A DNA stretch of 64,000 nucleotides from Arthrobacter sp. CAN_C5 (lineage in GTDB: Bacteria; Actinomycetota; Actinomycetes; Actinomycetales; Micrococcaceae): assembly GCF_017875735.1 (NCBI RefSeq), contig NZ_JAGGMZ010000001.1, positions 372,001-436,000 on the forward strand, read 5' to 3'. How positions within the stretch are numbered: position 1 is the first letter of the stretch; each line of letters opens with the position of its first letter. Both the position numbers and the translations under genes were made by a program. The notes beneath the pieces were generated by a model that saw only the letters and a program-made list of their open reading frames with translations, made no database searches and was not told the DNA's origin. Below, piece by piece: positions 44,240 to 51,315 of the stretch.

Positions 44240-44710
44240 CTAGGGGAAGGCGGGCAGGGCGCGGTGCATGAAAACGCTGTTCGGGTCCGGTCGGTAGTCC
44301 GCATACGGTGGGCATTCGGTGAAGCCGTGGCGCTGATACAGCCGGCGGGCAGGAGCGAAATACTCCTGGGTTCCGGTCTCCAGATAGATTCCATCGAGTC
44401 GGGCCTGGCGGGCGGCGTCGACAAGGTGGGTGAGCAGAAATGAGGCGACGCCGCGGCCTCGTGCGGCGGTGGCAGTGCGCATGGACTTGATCTCGCCGGC
44501 GTTGGGCGGAAACGTCTGGAGGGCGGCGCAGCCCAGCAGGGCTGGTCCGTCCCGGGCGGTCCAGAACCTGATGTCCGGACCGGAGAGCGCTGTGTGGTCG
44601 AGTGCGTGAACACTGTCGGCGGGCGAGGTGGCCAACATATCGGTGAGGTGCTCATCCAGAAGCCGCGCGACGTCGTCGCGCGCTGGGGTATCGAGCTCAA
44701 TCCGGATCAT
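44240..44710 (-). CDS. GNAT family N-acetyltransferase
   Basis: The 156-residue protein has the acetyl-CoA motif MRTATAARGRGVASFLLTHLVDAARQ (about residues 76-101), then IYLETGTQEYFAPARRLYQRHGFTE, the usual GNAT ending. The acceptor is unknown. It follows the SDR gene by 33 bases and may be last in the LssY-SDR-GNAT operon. Confidence 0.88.
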   Translation of the reverse strand: MIRIELDTPARDDVARLLDEHLTDMLATSPADSVHALDHTALSGPDIRFWTARDGPALLGCAALQTFPPNAGEIKSMRTATAARGRGVASFLLTHLVDAARQARLDGIYLETGTQEYFAPARRLYQRHGFTECPPYADYRPDPNSVFMHRALPAFP

Positions 44711-44743
44711 GGATCCCTCCTCGCCCGCCGAAGCGGAAGGTGC

Positions 44744-45409
44744 CTAGTCTTCGCTGACCTGGTGACGGAAGCGGTCACGCTTGGTGTGCAGGTCCCACAG
44801 GATGTCCGCGAGGACGGCGGGATCCTTCTCCGGGTCGCCGGCTTCGATGCGCCCGCCGATGATCAGCTGCGACACCTGGATGCCCTCCTCGCCGAGTACC
44901 TCATTGAGGAGCTGGGCGTAGGCTGCCTGGCCGGCGAAGGCGACCGAGGTTCCGGTGACCCCGCGGCCCGGTTTGACCGCCGAACCGCCGTTGACGAAGA
45001 GAATGGTGCCCCGGTTCTCGCCGAGGAAGCGCATGCCGGGCACCACCTGGTGGACGGCGGCAACCGGGCCATAGATGGAGAACTCGATAGGTCCCACCAG
45101 GTCTGCCGGAGTGGTCTCCAACACCGGGCGCATGAAGTCCTTCTGCGGCAGCGGGCTGTACTGGAGGACCTCGATGGGGCCGAGGGTTTCGGTCACCTGC
45201 TCAAGCGCCTTGGCAATAGAGTCCGGATCACGCACGTCGGCGACGAATCCGTTCGCGTGCACCCCGTCCTTGGCGAGATCGTCAGCCAGGGCGTCGAGGC
45301 GACCCTGGTTCCGTGAGATGAGGCCCACCGAGTAGCCTTCAGCGCCAAACTTGCGCGCGACGGCGGCTCCGAGACCTGCTCCTGCTCCGATAATTGCAAT
45401 AGTTGTCAT
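44744..45409 (-). CDS. SDR-fold protein lacking the usual Tyr-x-x-x-Lys
   Basis: The 221-residue protein has the cofactor motif IGAGAGLGAAVARKF and the DVRDPDS segment. Where the active site should be it reads FVNGGSAV then TSVAFAGQAAYAQLL, so the Tyr-x-x-x-Lys motif is missing or displaced. It may be a non-classical reductase or a binding protein. Its ATG overlaps the stop of the LssY gene (ATGA), so the two are coupled. Confidence 0.85.
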   Translation of the reverse strand: MTTIAIIGAGAGLGAAVARKFGAEGYSVGLISRNQGRLDALADDLAKDGVHANGFVADVRDPDSIAKALEQVTETLGPIEVLQYSPLPQKDFMRPVLETTPADLVGPIEFSIYGPVAAVHQVVPGMRFLGENRGTILFVNGGSAVKPGRGVTGTSVAFAGQAAYAQLLNEVLGEEGIQVSQLIIGGRIEAGDPEKDPAVLADILWDLHTKRDRFRHQVSED

Positions 45410-46755
45410 ACTTCGTGCAAGTGATCAGTGGACTGAGGTATTCCCTCGGTCGTAGTCCGGAGGCGCCGATTCCTGCGACGGCTCCTGCTGCGCCGATGCG
45501 CAAAGGTACGGGAACGCTGGCTGGTCAGGGCAATGATCAGGAGAATGTCCAGGCCCAACCCGATCAGGTTGGTGCTGAGGGTGATCCCCGGTCCGCCGTT
45601 GACGACGTCGGCCGCCGCAGCGATGATTGCTGCCACGCTCAGCAGCATGGCCGCGATCCGCACCCGGTTGCTTCCGCGCAGCAACAGCCACGCCAGAAGA
45701 ACCTCAACCAGCGCGAAGGCACCGACGACGCCGGCGACCACCGAAACGTATTCGTCGACCTCCTGCCCCGCCACGACTGTCAGGTCTCCGGTCCAAAGCG
45801 AGACCGCAAGCATGAGTGCCGTCAGTCCACGCAGAAACACCAGGGAGGCGCCGAAGGTGGTGGGCGCAGGGCGACGGTCCCGACTGTCGGCGGGGGCCAG
45901 GGCCGCGGGTGGGGAGCCCACGTCGACGGGACGCAGGTCGATGACCGGCAAGTGTCCATCGGTCTGGATGTTGTCACCGCCCCCGTTGCGGGAGTGGTAT
46001 CCCGTGGAAAAGTTCCGCAGGATCCGCACCGTCGCGCCCGGCTCGGAGGAGGTGAGGGAGTCGATGACGTAATCGCGTTCCTCATCGATGTCGGTTTCGA
46101 TCTTGTGCGTGATTTGGAGGGTGAAGAGGGAGAAGAGGGAGAACCCCACCGATTTGTCGTAGGTGCCGGCCGCCAGCCAGTCCACGTCGGTGCCGCCCGG
46201 GAGGACCCACTCAGGAGGGCAGCGCCAGAACCGGATGTGGTGCCGTTTCCCAGGGCTGCCATTCACCTCCTGCTGGTAGGCGAAATCCTGCTGCCGCCCA
46301 AAGACGAACAGGGGGCTGACCGGCGCTTCGTCGTAGCTCCGGCGGGTGACTGTGGAAACGATGATGCGCCGGGTGCTGGTGGCGTCGATCTCATCGGCGC
46401 GGGTCCAACCGGCTCTGAGCATTGCGGTGTGCACGGCGGCATCGGAACCGAGCAGGGTCACATTGATGGGATCGCCCAGCAGTCCATCGCTGGTGCGTCC
46501 CCTGCCGATGAAGTAGTCGGGCAGGTAGATCCGGCTCAGGATCCGGTGCAGCCGGGGGAGCACCAGATAGGCGAGCACCGCCCAGAAGATGATGCTGAAC
46601 CACCAGTGGTTCAACTGGAAGCTCTCCTGAAACAGGAGCGCAGCCAACCAGATAGCGGTCAGGCCGCTGAAGACGAACAGTGCTGTGTCGAGGGGGCTGC
46701 CTTTCACGGGCTCATCGTCCGCCACAGCGCTCGCCCGGGAGGGGGAACCGGTCAT
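45406..46755 (-). CDS. LssY C-terminal domain membrane protein
   Basis: The 449-residue protein has two N-terminal membrane segments (TALFVFSGLTAIWLAALLF; WWFSIIFWAVLAYLVLPRL). A soluble middle of the LssY C-terminal type follows (GDPINVTLLGSDAAVHTAMLRAGWTRADE; RHHIRFWRCP; WLAAGTYDKSVG). Several further helices and an Arg-rich tail end it. LssY-type domains accompany PAP2 phosphatases in lipid metabolism elsewhere; here the domain stands alone. Function unknown. A perfect 7+7 dyad resembling a DevR box lies 35 bp upstream. Confidence 0.8.
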   Translation of the reverse strand: MTGSPSRASAVADDEPVKGSPLDTALFVFSGLTAIWLAALLFQESFQLNHWWFSIIFWAVLAYLVLPRLHRILSRIYLPDYFIGRGRTSDGLLGDPINVTLLGSDAAVHTAMLRAGWTRADEIDATSTRRIIVSTVTRRSYDEAPVSPLFVFGRQQDFAYQQEVNGSPGKRHHIRFWRCPPEWVLPGGTDVDWLAAGTYDKSVGFSLFSLFTLQITHKIETDIDEERDYVIDSLTSSEPGATVRILRNFSTGYHSRNGGGDNIQTDGHLPVIDLRPVDVGSPPAALAPADSRDRRPAPTTFGASLVFLRGLTALMLAVSLWTGDLTVVAGQEVDEYVSVVAGVVGAFALVEVLLAWLLLRGSNRVRIAAMLLSVAAIIAAAADVVNGGPGITLSTNLIGLGLDILLIIALTSQRSRTFAHRRSRSRRRNRRLRTTTEGIPQSTDHLHEV

Positions 46756-46789
46756 GGCTCAAGAAGAGCATCAATCAGGGTTTATTTGA

Positions 46790-46805
46790 AGGGCCTTCAG
46801 GCCCT
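46790..46805. promoter_or_regulatory. DevR-like box upstream of the LssY-SDR-GNAT operon
   Basis: AGGGCCTTCAGGCCCT is a perfect dyad of 7-bp arms around TC. Its inner 14 bases match the DevR consensus at 11 of 14 positions. It could also act as a terminator for the 86-residue gene that ends at 46843 and is read toward it, but no U-run follows. Confidence 0.5.
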
Positions 46806-46842
46806 GGTTCCACCCCTCCGATTGGGCTTCCGGGAGGTTCTC

Positions 46843-47103
46843 CTAGCCTCGGTCGGTGTATCGGCCTTCTGTGCGCCCGGTGGGCTGGCTGGCGGACGTA
46901 ACGTAGGTGCCACGGGAAACTAGCGCAGCGCGTGAGCCGGTGGTGACATACGTTCCTTCGGCTGCTGAGCCGGGGCGCCGGGTGGTGACGTAGCGTCCGC
47001 CCAGCAGGGGCAGGGGCGCAGATGAGGTGCCGGGGGTGACCGGTCCGTCGACGGTGCGGCGGGTGATTGCGTGTGCGGGGGCGGTGCGGTTCAGAACTGA
47101 CAT
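46843..47103 (-). CDS. Small protein with four Gly-x-Tyr-Val-Thr repeats (86 aa), unknown
   Basis: I do not recognise this family by function. The protein has no cysteine and no membrane segment. After a Thr/Pro-rich N-terminus it carries four units of 14 to 15 residues, each opening GGRYVTT, EGTYVTT, RGTYVTS and EGRYTDR. A very strong AAGGAGA ribosome site sits 6 bases before the ATG, so it is probably well expressed. It lies 118 bp after furA on the same strand. It is basic and likely disordered or a beta-repeat. Confidence 0.72.
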   Translation of the reverse strand: MSVLNRTAPAHAITRRTVDGPVTPGTSSAPLPLLGGRYVTTRRPGSAAEGTYVTTGSRAALVSRGTYVTSASQPTGRTEGRYTDRG

Positions 47104-47221
47104 GATGAATCTCCTTTTTGGGCGCGGCAAAGTGGCCGGGCTGTTCAGCGTTGAAAGGGTAGGTGGGCATAACCAATCGCGGCGTGCCGCGTCGGCGATT
47201 CCCTGGGGAAAGTGCTGTGGT

Positions 47222-47683
47222 CTAGCCGGTTTTCGGCTGCCCGTTGGTCTGGCAGGAACGGCATAGACCATTGAAGGTGACTTCAGCCGAATAGATGGTG
47301 AAGCCCGAGTCGTCCGACGGGGTGAGGCAGGGTGCCTCCCCGATGACGCAGTCGACGTCCTGGATCATCCCGCAACCAACACACGAAAGGTGGTGGTGAT
47401 TGTCGCCCACCCTGCACTCGAACAGGGCCGGTGAGTTGGGTGGATCGAAGCGCCGCACCAATCCGGCGCCGGTGAACGACGCCAGAATTCCGTAGATTGC
47501 CTGGGCGGAGGTTCCGCTCAGGGTTTTTCGTACCTCGGCAAACACCTGTTCCGCGCTTGAATGCGGTGCGTGTTGGAGGACCTCCAGCACGGCGACGCGA
47601 GGGGCCGTCACCTTCAGGCCCGAGGCCCTGATGGAGCTCTTGAGCTCCTCGGGGTGAGTCTGTGGTTCAGTGCCGGTGGCCAT
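47222..47683 (-). CDS. furA: Fur family transcriptional regulator (FurA/PerR-like)
   Basis: The 153-residue protein has the winged helix LKVTAPRVAVLEVLQHAPHSSAEQVFAEVRKTL and the metal-binding segment DNHHHLSCVGCG. A second CxxC, LCRSC, lies near the end, so both structural zinc cysteine pairs are present. It resembles actinobacterial FurA, which senses peroxide or iron and often controls katG; no catalase gene is adjacent here. A perfect dyad 16 bp upstream is a likely self-operator. Confidence 0.9.
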   Translation of the reverse strand: MATGTEPQTHPEELKSSIRASGLKVTAPRVAVLEVLQHAPHSSAEQVFAEVRKTLSGTSAQAIYGILASFTGAGLVRRFDPPNSPALFECRVGDNHHHLSCVGCGMIQDVDCVIGEAPCLTPSDDSGFTIYSAEVTFNGLCRSCQTNGQPKTG

Positions 47684-47698
47684 GTCATAACCGTACCA

Positions 47699-47723
47699 GT
47701 TGTTTTGAGTAGTTCAAAACAAC
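47699..47723. promoter_or_regulatory. Probable FurA operator (10+10 perfect inverted repeat)
   Basis: GTTGTTTTGA and TCAAAACAAC form perfect 10-bp arms around a 5-base spacer. The site lies between furA (start 47683, minus) and the MOSC gene (start 47744, plus), so it can control both. Confidence 0.8.
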
Positions 47724-47743
47724 GGTCGGGATAGCCTTGGATA

Positions 47744-48316
47744 ATGAGTGAAACCTACCGGTACGACGTCGAGGTGCTGCACCTGCTCGTCTCCCCAACA
47801 CACGCCTACTTCGGCCGTGCCCGCGACGGCGCCGCCGATGTGCCCACGGTCGACGCCGAACGGGCCGAGGTGGTTGCCGGCAAGGGGATTGTGGGGGACC
47901 GGTTCTTTGGGAAGGCCGCGCACATGGACGCCGCCGTGACACTGATGGCCGTGGAGGCGCTCGAGGGCATTGCCTCGCTCCTGGGCGCCGCATCGTTTGA
48001 TCCCCTGCTGACCCGGCGAAACGTCATCGTGAGGGGCGCCCAGCTGCACCCACTGCTCGGTCACGAGTTCGAACTGCACTCACAGGGCGATGCGGTGCGG
48101 CTGCTGGCCGGTCGGCCAGCCCATCCCTGCGTCTGGATGGACCGGATGCTCGCCCCCGGAGCCCACGCGGCGATGCGGGGGCGCGGTGGCGTGCGCTGCC
48201 AACCGGTCTCCGACGGGGTGCTGCACCGCGGTCCGGCCGTGCTGATCAGCCCGGTCCCGCTCCAGGCGGCGCTCGCCGGGGAGGCCACGCTCCGCCGCCC
48301 CTCCCGGCTGCCCTGA
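47744..48316 (+). CDS. MOSC domain-containing protein
   Basis: The 190-residue protein matches the MOSC (molybdenum cofactor sulfurase C-terminal) fold: GKGIVGDRFFGKA, LLTRRNVIVRGAQL and the Cys in RPAHPCVWMDRML. Stand-alone MOSC proteins are thought to handle sulfur or molybdenum cofactor. The C-terminal GRGGVRCQPVSDGVLHRGP is family-like. It shares the FurA operator region but may be controlled separately. Confidence 0.88.
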   Translation: MSETYRYDVEVLHLLVSPTHAYFGRARDGAADVPTVDAERAEVVAGKGIVGDRFFGKAAHMDAAVTLMAVEALEGIASLLGAASFDPLLTRRNVIVRGAQLHPLLGHEFELHSQGDAVRLLAGRPAHPCVWMDRMLAPGAHAAMRGRGGVRCQPVSDGVLHRGPAVLISPVPLQAALAGEATLRRPSRLP

Positions 48317-48413
48317 CCCTCGGTCTCTTAGGTAGCGGGGAATACGCTGCCGCCCGCTGACGTTGCTGAAAAGGAACCAAAACTTTCCAGCAACCAATCT
48401 GCAGGAGTCATCT

Positions 48414-49460
48414 ATGCCTACGACCGTCAACGCTTACGCTGCGCCTTCGGCCTCCGAAGACCTTATTGCCACCACCATCGAGCGCCGCGACGTCGGCCCC
48501 GATGACGTGATGATCGACATCAAGTTCGCCGGAATCTGCCATTCCGACATCCACACCGTCCGCGGCGACTGGGGACCACAGTCCTACCCGCTGGCGCCCG
48601 GCCACGAAATTGCCGGCATCGTCACCGAAGTTGGGTCCAACGTGACCAAGCACTCGGTCGGCGACCGCGTGGGCGTCGGCTGCATGGTCAACTCCTGCGG
48701 CGAGTGCAAGAACTGCGAGGCTGGCGAAGAGCAGTATTGCCTCAAGGGCAACACCGGCACCTATGGCGCCGAGGACCGCGACGGGTCCATCACCCAGGGT
48801 GGCTACTCCACCCACGTTGTCGTCACCGAGGACTTTGTCGTCCGGATCCCCGAGGGCATCGAGCTCGACGTCGCCGCGCCGCTGCTCTGCGCGGGCATCA
48901 CCACGTTCTCGCCACTGAAGCACTGGGGCGCCGGACCCGGCAAGAAGGTCGCCGTCGTCGGGCTGGGCGGACTCGGCCACATGGCCGTGAAGCTGGCTGC
49001 CGCGATGGGCGCCGAGGTCACCGTCCTGTCGCAGTCGCTGAAGAAGCAGGAAGATGGAATGCGTCTGGGCGCCAAGCACTACTACGCGACCAGCGATGAG
49101 AACACCTTCTCCGACCTCGCCGGCTCGTTCGACCTGATTATCAACACCGTCAGCGCCACCATCCCGATCAGCGACTACCTGGGTCTGCTCTCCCTGGACG
49201 GTGCCCTAGTCAACGTTGGCGCACCGGCCGAGCCGCTGCCCGTCAACGCCTTCGCGCTGATCGGTGGACGCCGTTCCTTCGCCGGCTCCATGATCGGTGG
49301 CATCCGCGAAACCCAGGAAATGCTGGACTTCTGCGCGGAGCACCACCTGGGCTCCGAGATCGAGGTCATCTCCGCCGACAAGATCAACGAGGCTTACGAG
49401 CGCGTCCTCGCCTCGGACGTCCGCTACCGCTTCGTCATCGACACAGCAACACTGAACTAA
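48414..49460 (+). CDS. NAD(P)-dependent zinc alcohol dehydrogenase (YahK/AdhC-like)
   Basis: The 348-residue MDR enzyme has catalytic zinc ligands in GICHSDIHT and GHEIAG. Structural cysteines lie in [17 protein letters not shown], and the cofactor loop is [13 protein letters not shown]. It is closest to the cinnamyl/AdhC branch, which reduces aldehydes using NADPH. The ATG at 48414 follows CAGGAG. It is a single gene closed by a strong hairpin at 49476. Confidence 0.93.
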   Translation: MPTTVNAYAAPSASEDLIATTIERRDVGPDDVMIDIKFAGICHSDIHTVRGDWGPQSYPLAPGHEIAGIVTEVGSNVTKHSVGDRVGVGCMVNSCGECKNCEAGEEQYCLKGNTGTYGAEDRDGSITQGGYSTHVVVTEDFVVRIPEGIELDVAAPLLCAGITTFSPLKHWGAGPGKKVAVVGLGGLGHMAVKLAAAMGAEVTVLSQSLKKQEDGMRLGAKHYYATSDENTFSDLAGSFDLIINTVSATIPISDYLGLLSLDGALVNVGAPAEPLPVNAFALIGGRRSFAGSMIGGIRETQEMLDFCAEHHLGSEIEVISADKINEAYERVLASDVRYRFVIDTATLN

Positions 49461-49475
49461 GCTTCAGCGTTCATG

Positions 49476-49509
49476 AACCCCCAGCGGGAGCTACTCCCGC
49501 TGGGGGTTT
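49476..49509 (+). terminator. Strong intrinsic terminator after the alcohol dehydrogenase
   Basis: AACCCCCAGCGGGAG pairs perfectly with CTCCCGCTGGGGGTT over 15 bp around CTA, ending in TTT. It begins 15 bases after the stop. Confidence 0.93.
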
Positions 49510-49528
49510 GCGCGTTAAACTCGGGGTT

Positions 49529-50107
49529 ATGACTGCGCACCTGAACATCACCGACGATCCCGCCGCCGATCAGCTCCTCTCGGAGGAGCCACTCGCCCTG
49601 TTGATCGGGATGCTGCTGGACCAGCAGGTAGCCATGGAGACGGCGTTCGTTGGTCCCGCGAAGATCAAGGACCGGCTGGGCGCGTTTGACGCAGCGACCA
49701 TCGCCCACAAGGATCCCGACGAGTTCGTTGAGCTCTGCCGCACCCCTCCCGCCGTCCACCGGTACCCGGGAAACATGGCGGGACGCATCCAGACCCTCTG
49801 CGCCACGCTCCTGGATGAGTGGGATGGCGACGCGTCCCAGATCTGGACCCGCGACAACCCCAACGGCGCCGAGGTCTACAAGCGGCTCAAGGCCCTGCCG
49901 GGATTTGGGGAACAGAAAGCGAGGATTTTCCTGGCACTGTTGGGCAAGCAGTACGGGTACGACGGCGACGGCTGGCGTGAGAGCGCCGGCGCCTATGGCG
50001 AGGAGGGCAGCTTCCGCTCAGTTGCCGACATTGTGGATCCTGAGTCGCTGACCAAGGTGCGCGAAACCAAGCGTGCGGCGAAGGCTGCCGCGAAGGCGAA
50101 GGGCTGA
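49529..50107 (+). CDS. HhH-GPD family base-excision DNA repair protein
   Basis: The 192-residue protein starts with the glycosylase-like helices (LLIGMLLDQQVAMETAF). A helix-hairpin-helix follows (KRLKALPGFGEQKARIFLALLGK, about residues 116-138). The catalytic Asp/Lys arrangement of known glycosylases is not obvious, so exact activity is unknown. ATG 49529 is preferred to an in-frame TTG at 49508 that overlaps the terminator. The C-terminal tail is Lys/Ala-rich. Confidence 0.88.
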   Translation: MTAHLNITDDPAADQLLSEEPLALLIGMLLDQQVAMETAFVGPAKIKDRLGAFDAATIAHKDPDEFVELCRTPPAVHRYPGNMAGRIQTLCATLLDEWDGDASQIWTRDNPNGAEVYKRLKALPGFGEQKARIFLALLGKQYGYDGDGWRESAGAYGEEGSFRSVADIVDPESLTKVRETKRAAKAAAKAKG

Positions 50108-50216
50108 TTCACCGCCTGATCCCGGCCGATTGATTTCGTTTCAGCGGTCCGGCGTTACCCCTCTCCGCAGAAGAGTTAGATCGAGCGACTTATTGGACGC
50201 CCCGACCCACCAGATC

Positions 50217-51026
50217 TCACGCTTCGGCGGAGGTGGGAACGTCATAGCCCAGGTCGGGCAGGTAGGTGTTGATGCGGCGGGCTCGCTGCACTTCGTCCTG
50301 ACTGATCTCCGCGACGAGGAGTTCCTCGGATTGATCCGCCTGCGCAAGGACGTTTCCGTGGGGTCCAACAATGCAGCTGAGGCCGGTGAAATCCGGCGGA
50401 GTGTGGTTGGCGTAGGCAATGTAAATGCCGTTCTCCAGTGCCCGACACGGGACCATGATGGTTGAGATTCGCTCGGCGTTGTACGTTCGCTGGGAGGGGA
50501 ACCCGTCAACGTCGCCCGTGCGCGGCACCGCAGTGGGAATCAGGAGTGCGTCGGCGCCGCGCACCGTGGCCGCCCGGGCAAACTCCGGGAATTCAATGTC
50601 ATAACAGATGCCCAGGGCCAGGTGAAGGCCAGCGTATCCGAACACGTCGGCTGGCTCGGATCCCGGCACGAAGACCGACTTCTCTTCCGCCCCGAATAGA
50701 TGTGATTTCCGGTAGCGCGACATCTCCACGCCATCCGGGTCGAAGAAGGATGCGCTGATGTACCGCAGGCCGTCCGCTTCATCAACGCTGGAGCCGACAA
50801 TAGCTATCCCGTGGCGCCGGGCAGCGGCGGCGAGACTCTCGCGGACCTCACCGCCATCCAGGCCATGAATTTTCGCCGGGGCATAACCGGTGGCGAACAG
50901 CTCGGGGGTAACGACGACGTCGATTTCCTCCCGGGCCGCTCGCGCCGCCATCCGGTCCAACCGCGCCAGATTCTGTTGGGTACTGGCTACCGTTCCAGTA
51001 GCCTGCCAGACGCCGATCCGAACCAC
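50217..51026 (-). CDS. Carbon-nitrogen hydrolase (nitrilase superfamily)
   Basis: The 269-residue protein has the Glu-Lys-Cys triad: Glu in VTPELFATGY, Lys in YRKSHLFG, and Cys in LGICYDIEFPE. It hydrolyses an amide, carbamoyl or nitrile bond. Its small size and NYAxR-type C-terminal part fit amidase or omega-amidase-like branches better than true nitrilases. The GTG at 51026 with GAAGGAG five bases upstream decides the start; the longer frame upstream has no support. It is divergent from the NCS1 operon and probably works with it. Confidence 0.88.
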   Translation of the reverse strand: MVRIGVWQATGTVASTQQNLARLDRMAARAAREEIDVVVTPELFATGYAPAKIHGLDGGEVRESLAAAARRHGIAIVGSSVDEADGLRYISASFFDPDGVEMSRYRKSHLFGAEEKSVFVPGSEPADVFGYAGLHLALGICYDIEFPEFARAATVRGADALLIPTAVPRTGDVDGFPSQRTYNAERISTIMVPCRALENGIYIAYANHTPPDFTGLSCIVGPHGNVLAQADQSEELLVAEISQDEVQRARRINTYLPDLGYDVPTSAEA

Positions 51027-51064
51027 TATGTCTCCTTCATATTGGACAGCTTTCGCCAATTCTA

Positions 51065-51094
51065 TTGACACTTCGATGTGTTTGGGTCTGTTAT
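51065..51094 (+). promoter_or_regulatory. Candidate sigma-70 type promoter for the NCS1 operon
   Basis: TTGACA (51065-51070) and TGTTAT (51089-51094) are spaced 18 bp, about 50 bp before the start of the 57-residue gene. This is one of the best -35/-10 pairs seen in the window. Confidence 0.55.
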
Positions 51095-51141
51095 GAACCT
51101 GGAAACCGAAAGATATTCGATTAGTTGTTGAGGAGACGCTC

Positions 51142-51315
51142 GTGGCCAGAGATTCCGCCCAGGTACAGCAGGAATTACATCGTCGCATAGAGGAAATCAG
51201 GACGGTCGAAGGAGCTGACCCGGCTCGGCGTGCGCTCAGCCGCGCTGACCTGGCCGTGTATGTCGGCGTTACCGTATTGATCAGCCTGCTCGGACTGCTG
51301 GTGATGGTCCTGTGA
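51142..51315 (+). CDS. 57-residue single-helix membrane protein coupled to the NCS1 permease
   Basis: This gene is short. GAGGAGA lies 5 bases before the GTG at 51142, and its TGA overlaps the permease GTG (GTGA). The N-terminal 35 residues are a charged helix (AQVQQELHRRIEEIRTVEG), followed by ADLAVYVGVTVLISLLGLLVMVL, one membrane helix reaching the C-terminus. This layout resembles the small partners of SSS symporters, though I know no named family for NCS1. It may help the permease assemble in the membrane; that is inference. Confidence 0.82.
   Translation: MARDSAQVQQELHRRIEEIRTVEGADPARRALSRADLAVYVGVTVLISLLGLLVMVL

Noticed and set aside
45403..46923. 506-residue open frame opposite the LssY gene.
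   Set aside because: No recognisable protein features; it covers the promoter of the real gene and is a GC shadow.
48317..48413. DevR-like box before the second alcohol dehydrogenase.
   Set aside because: CGGTCTCTTAGG does not keep the second half of the dyad; no site was called.
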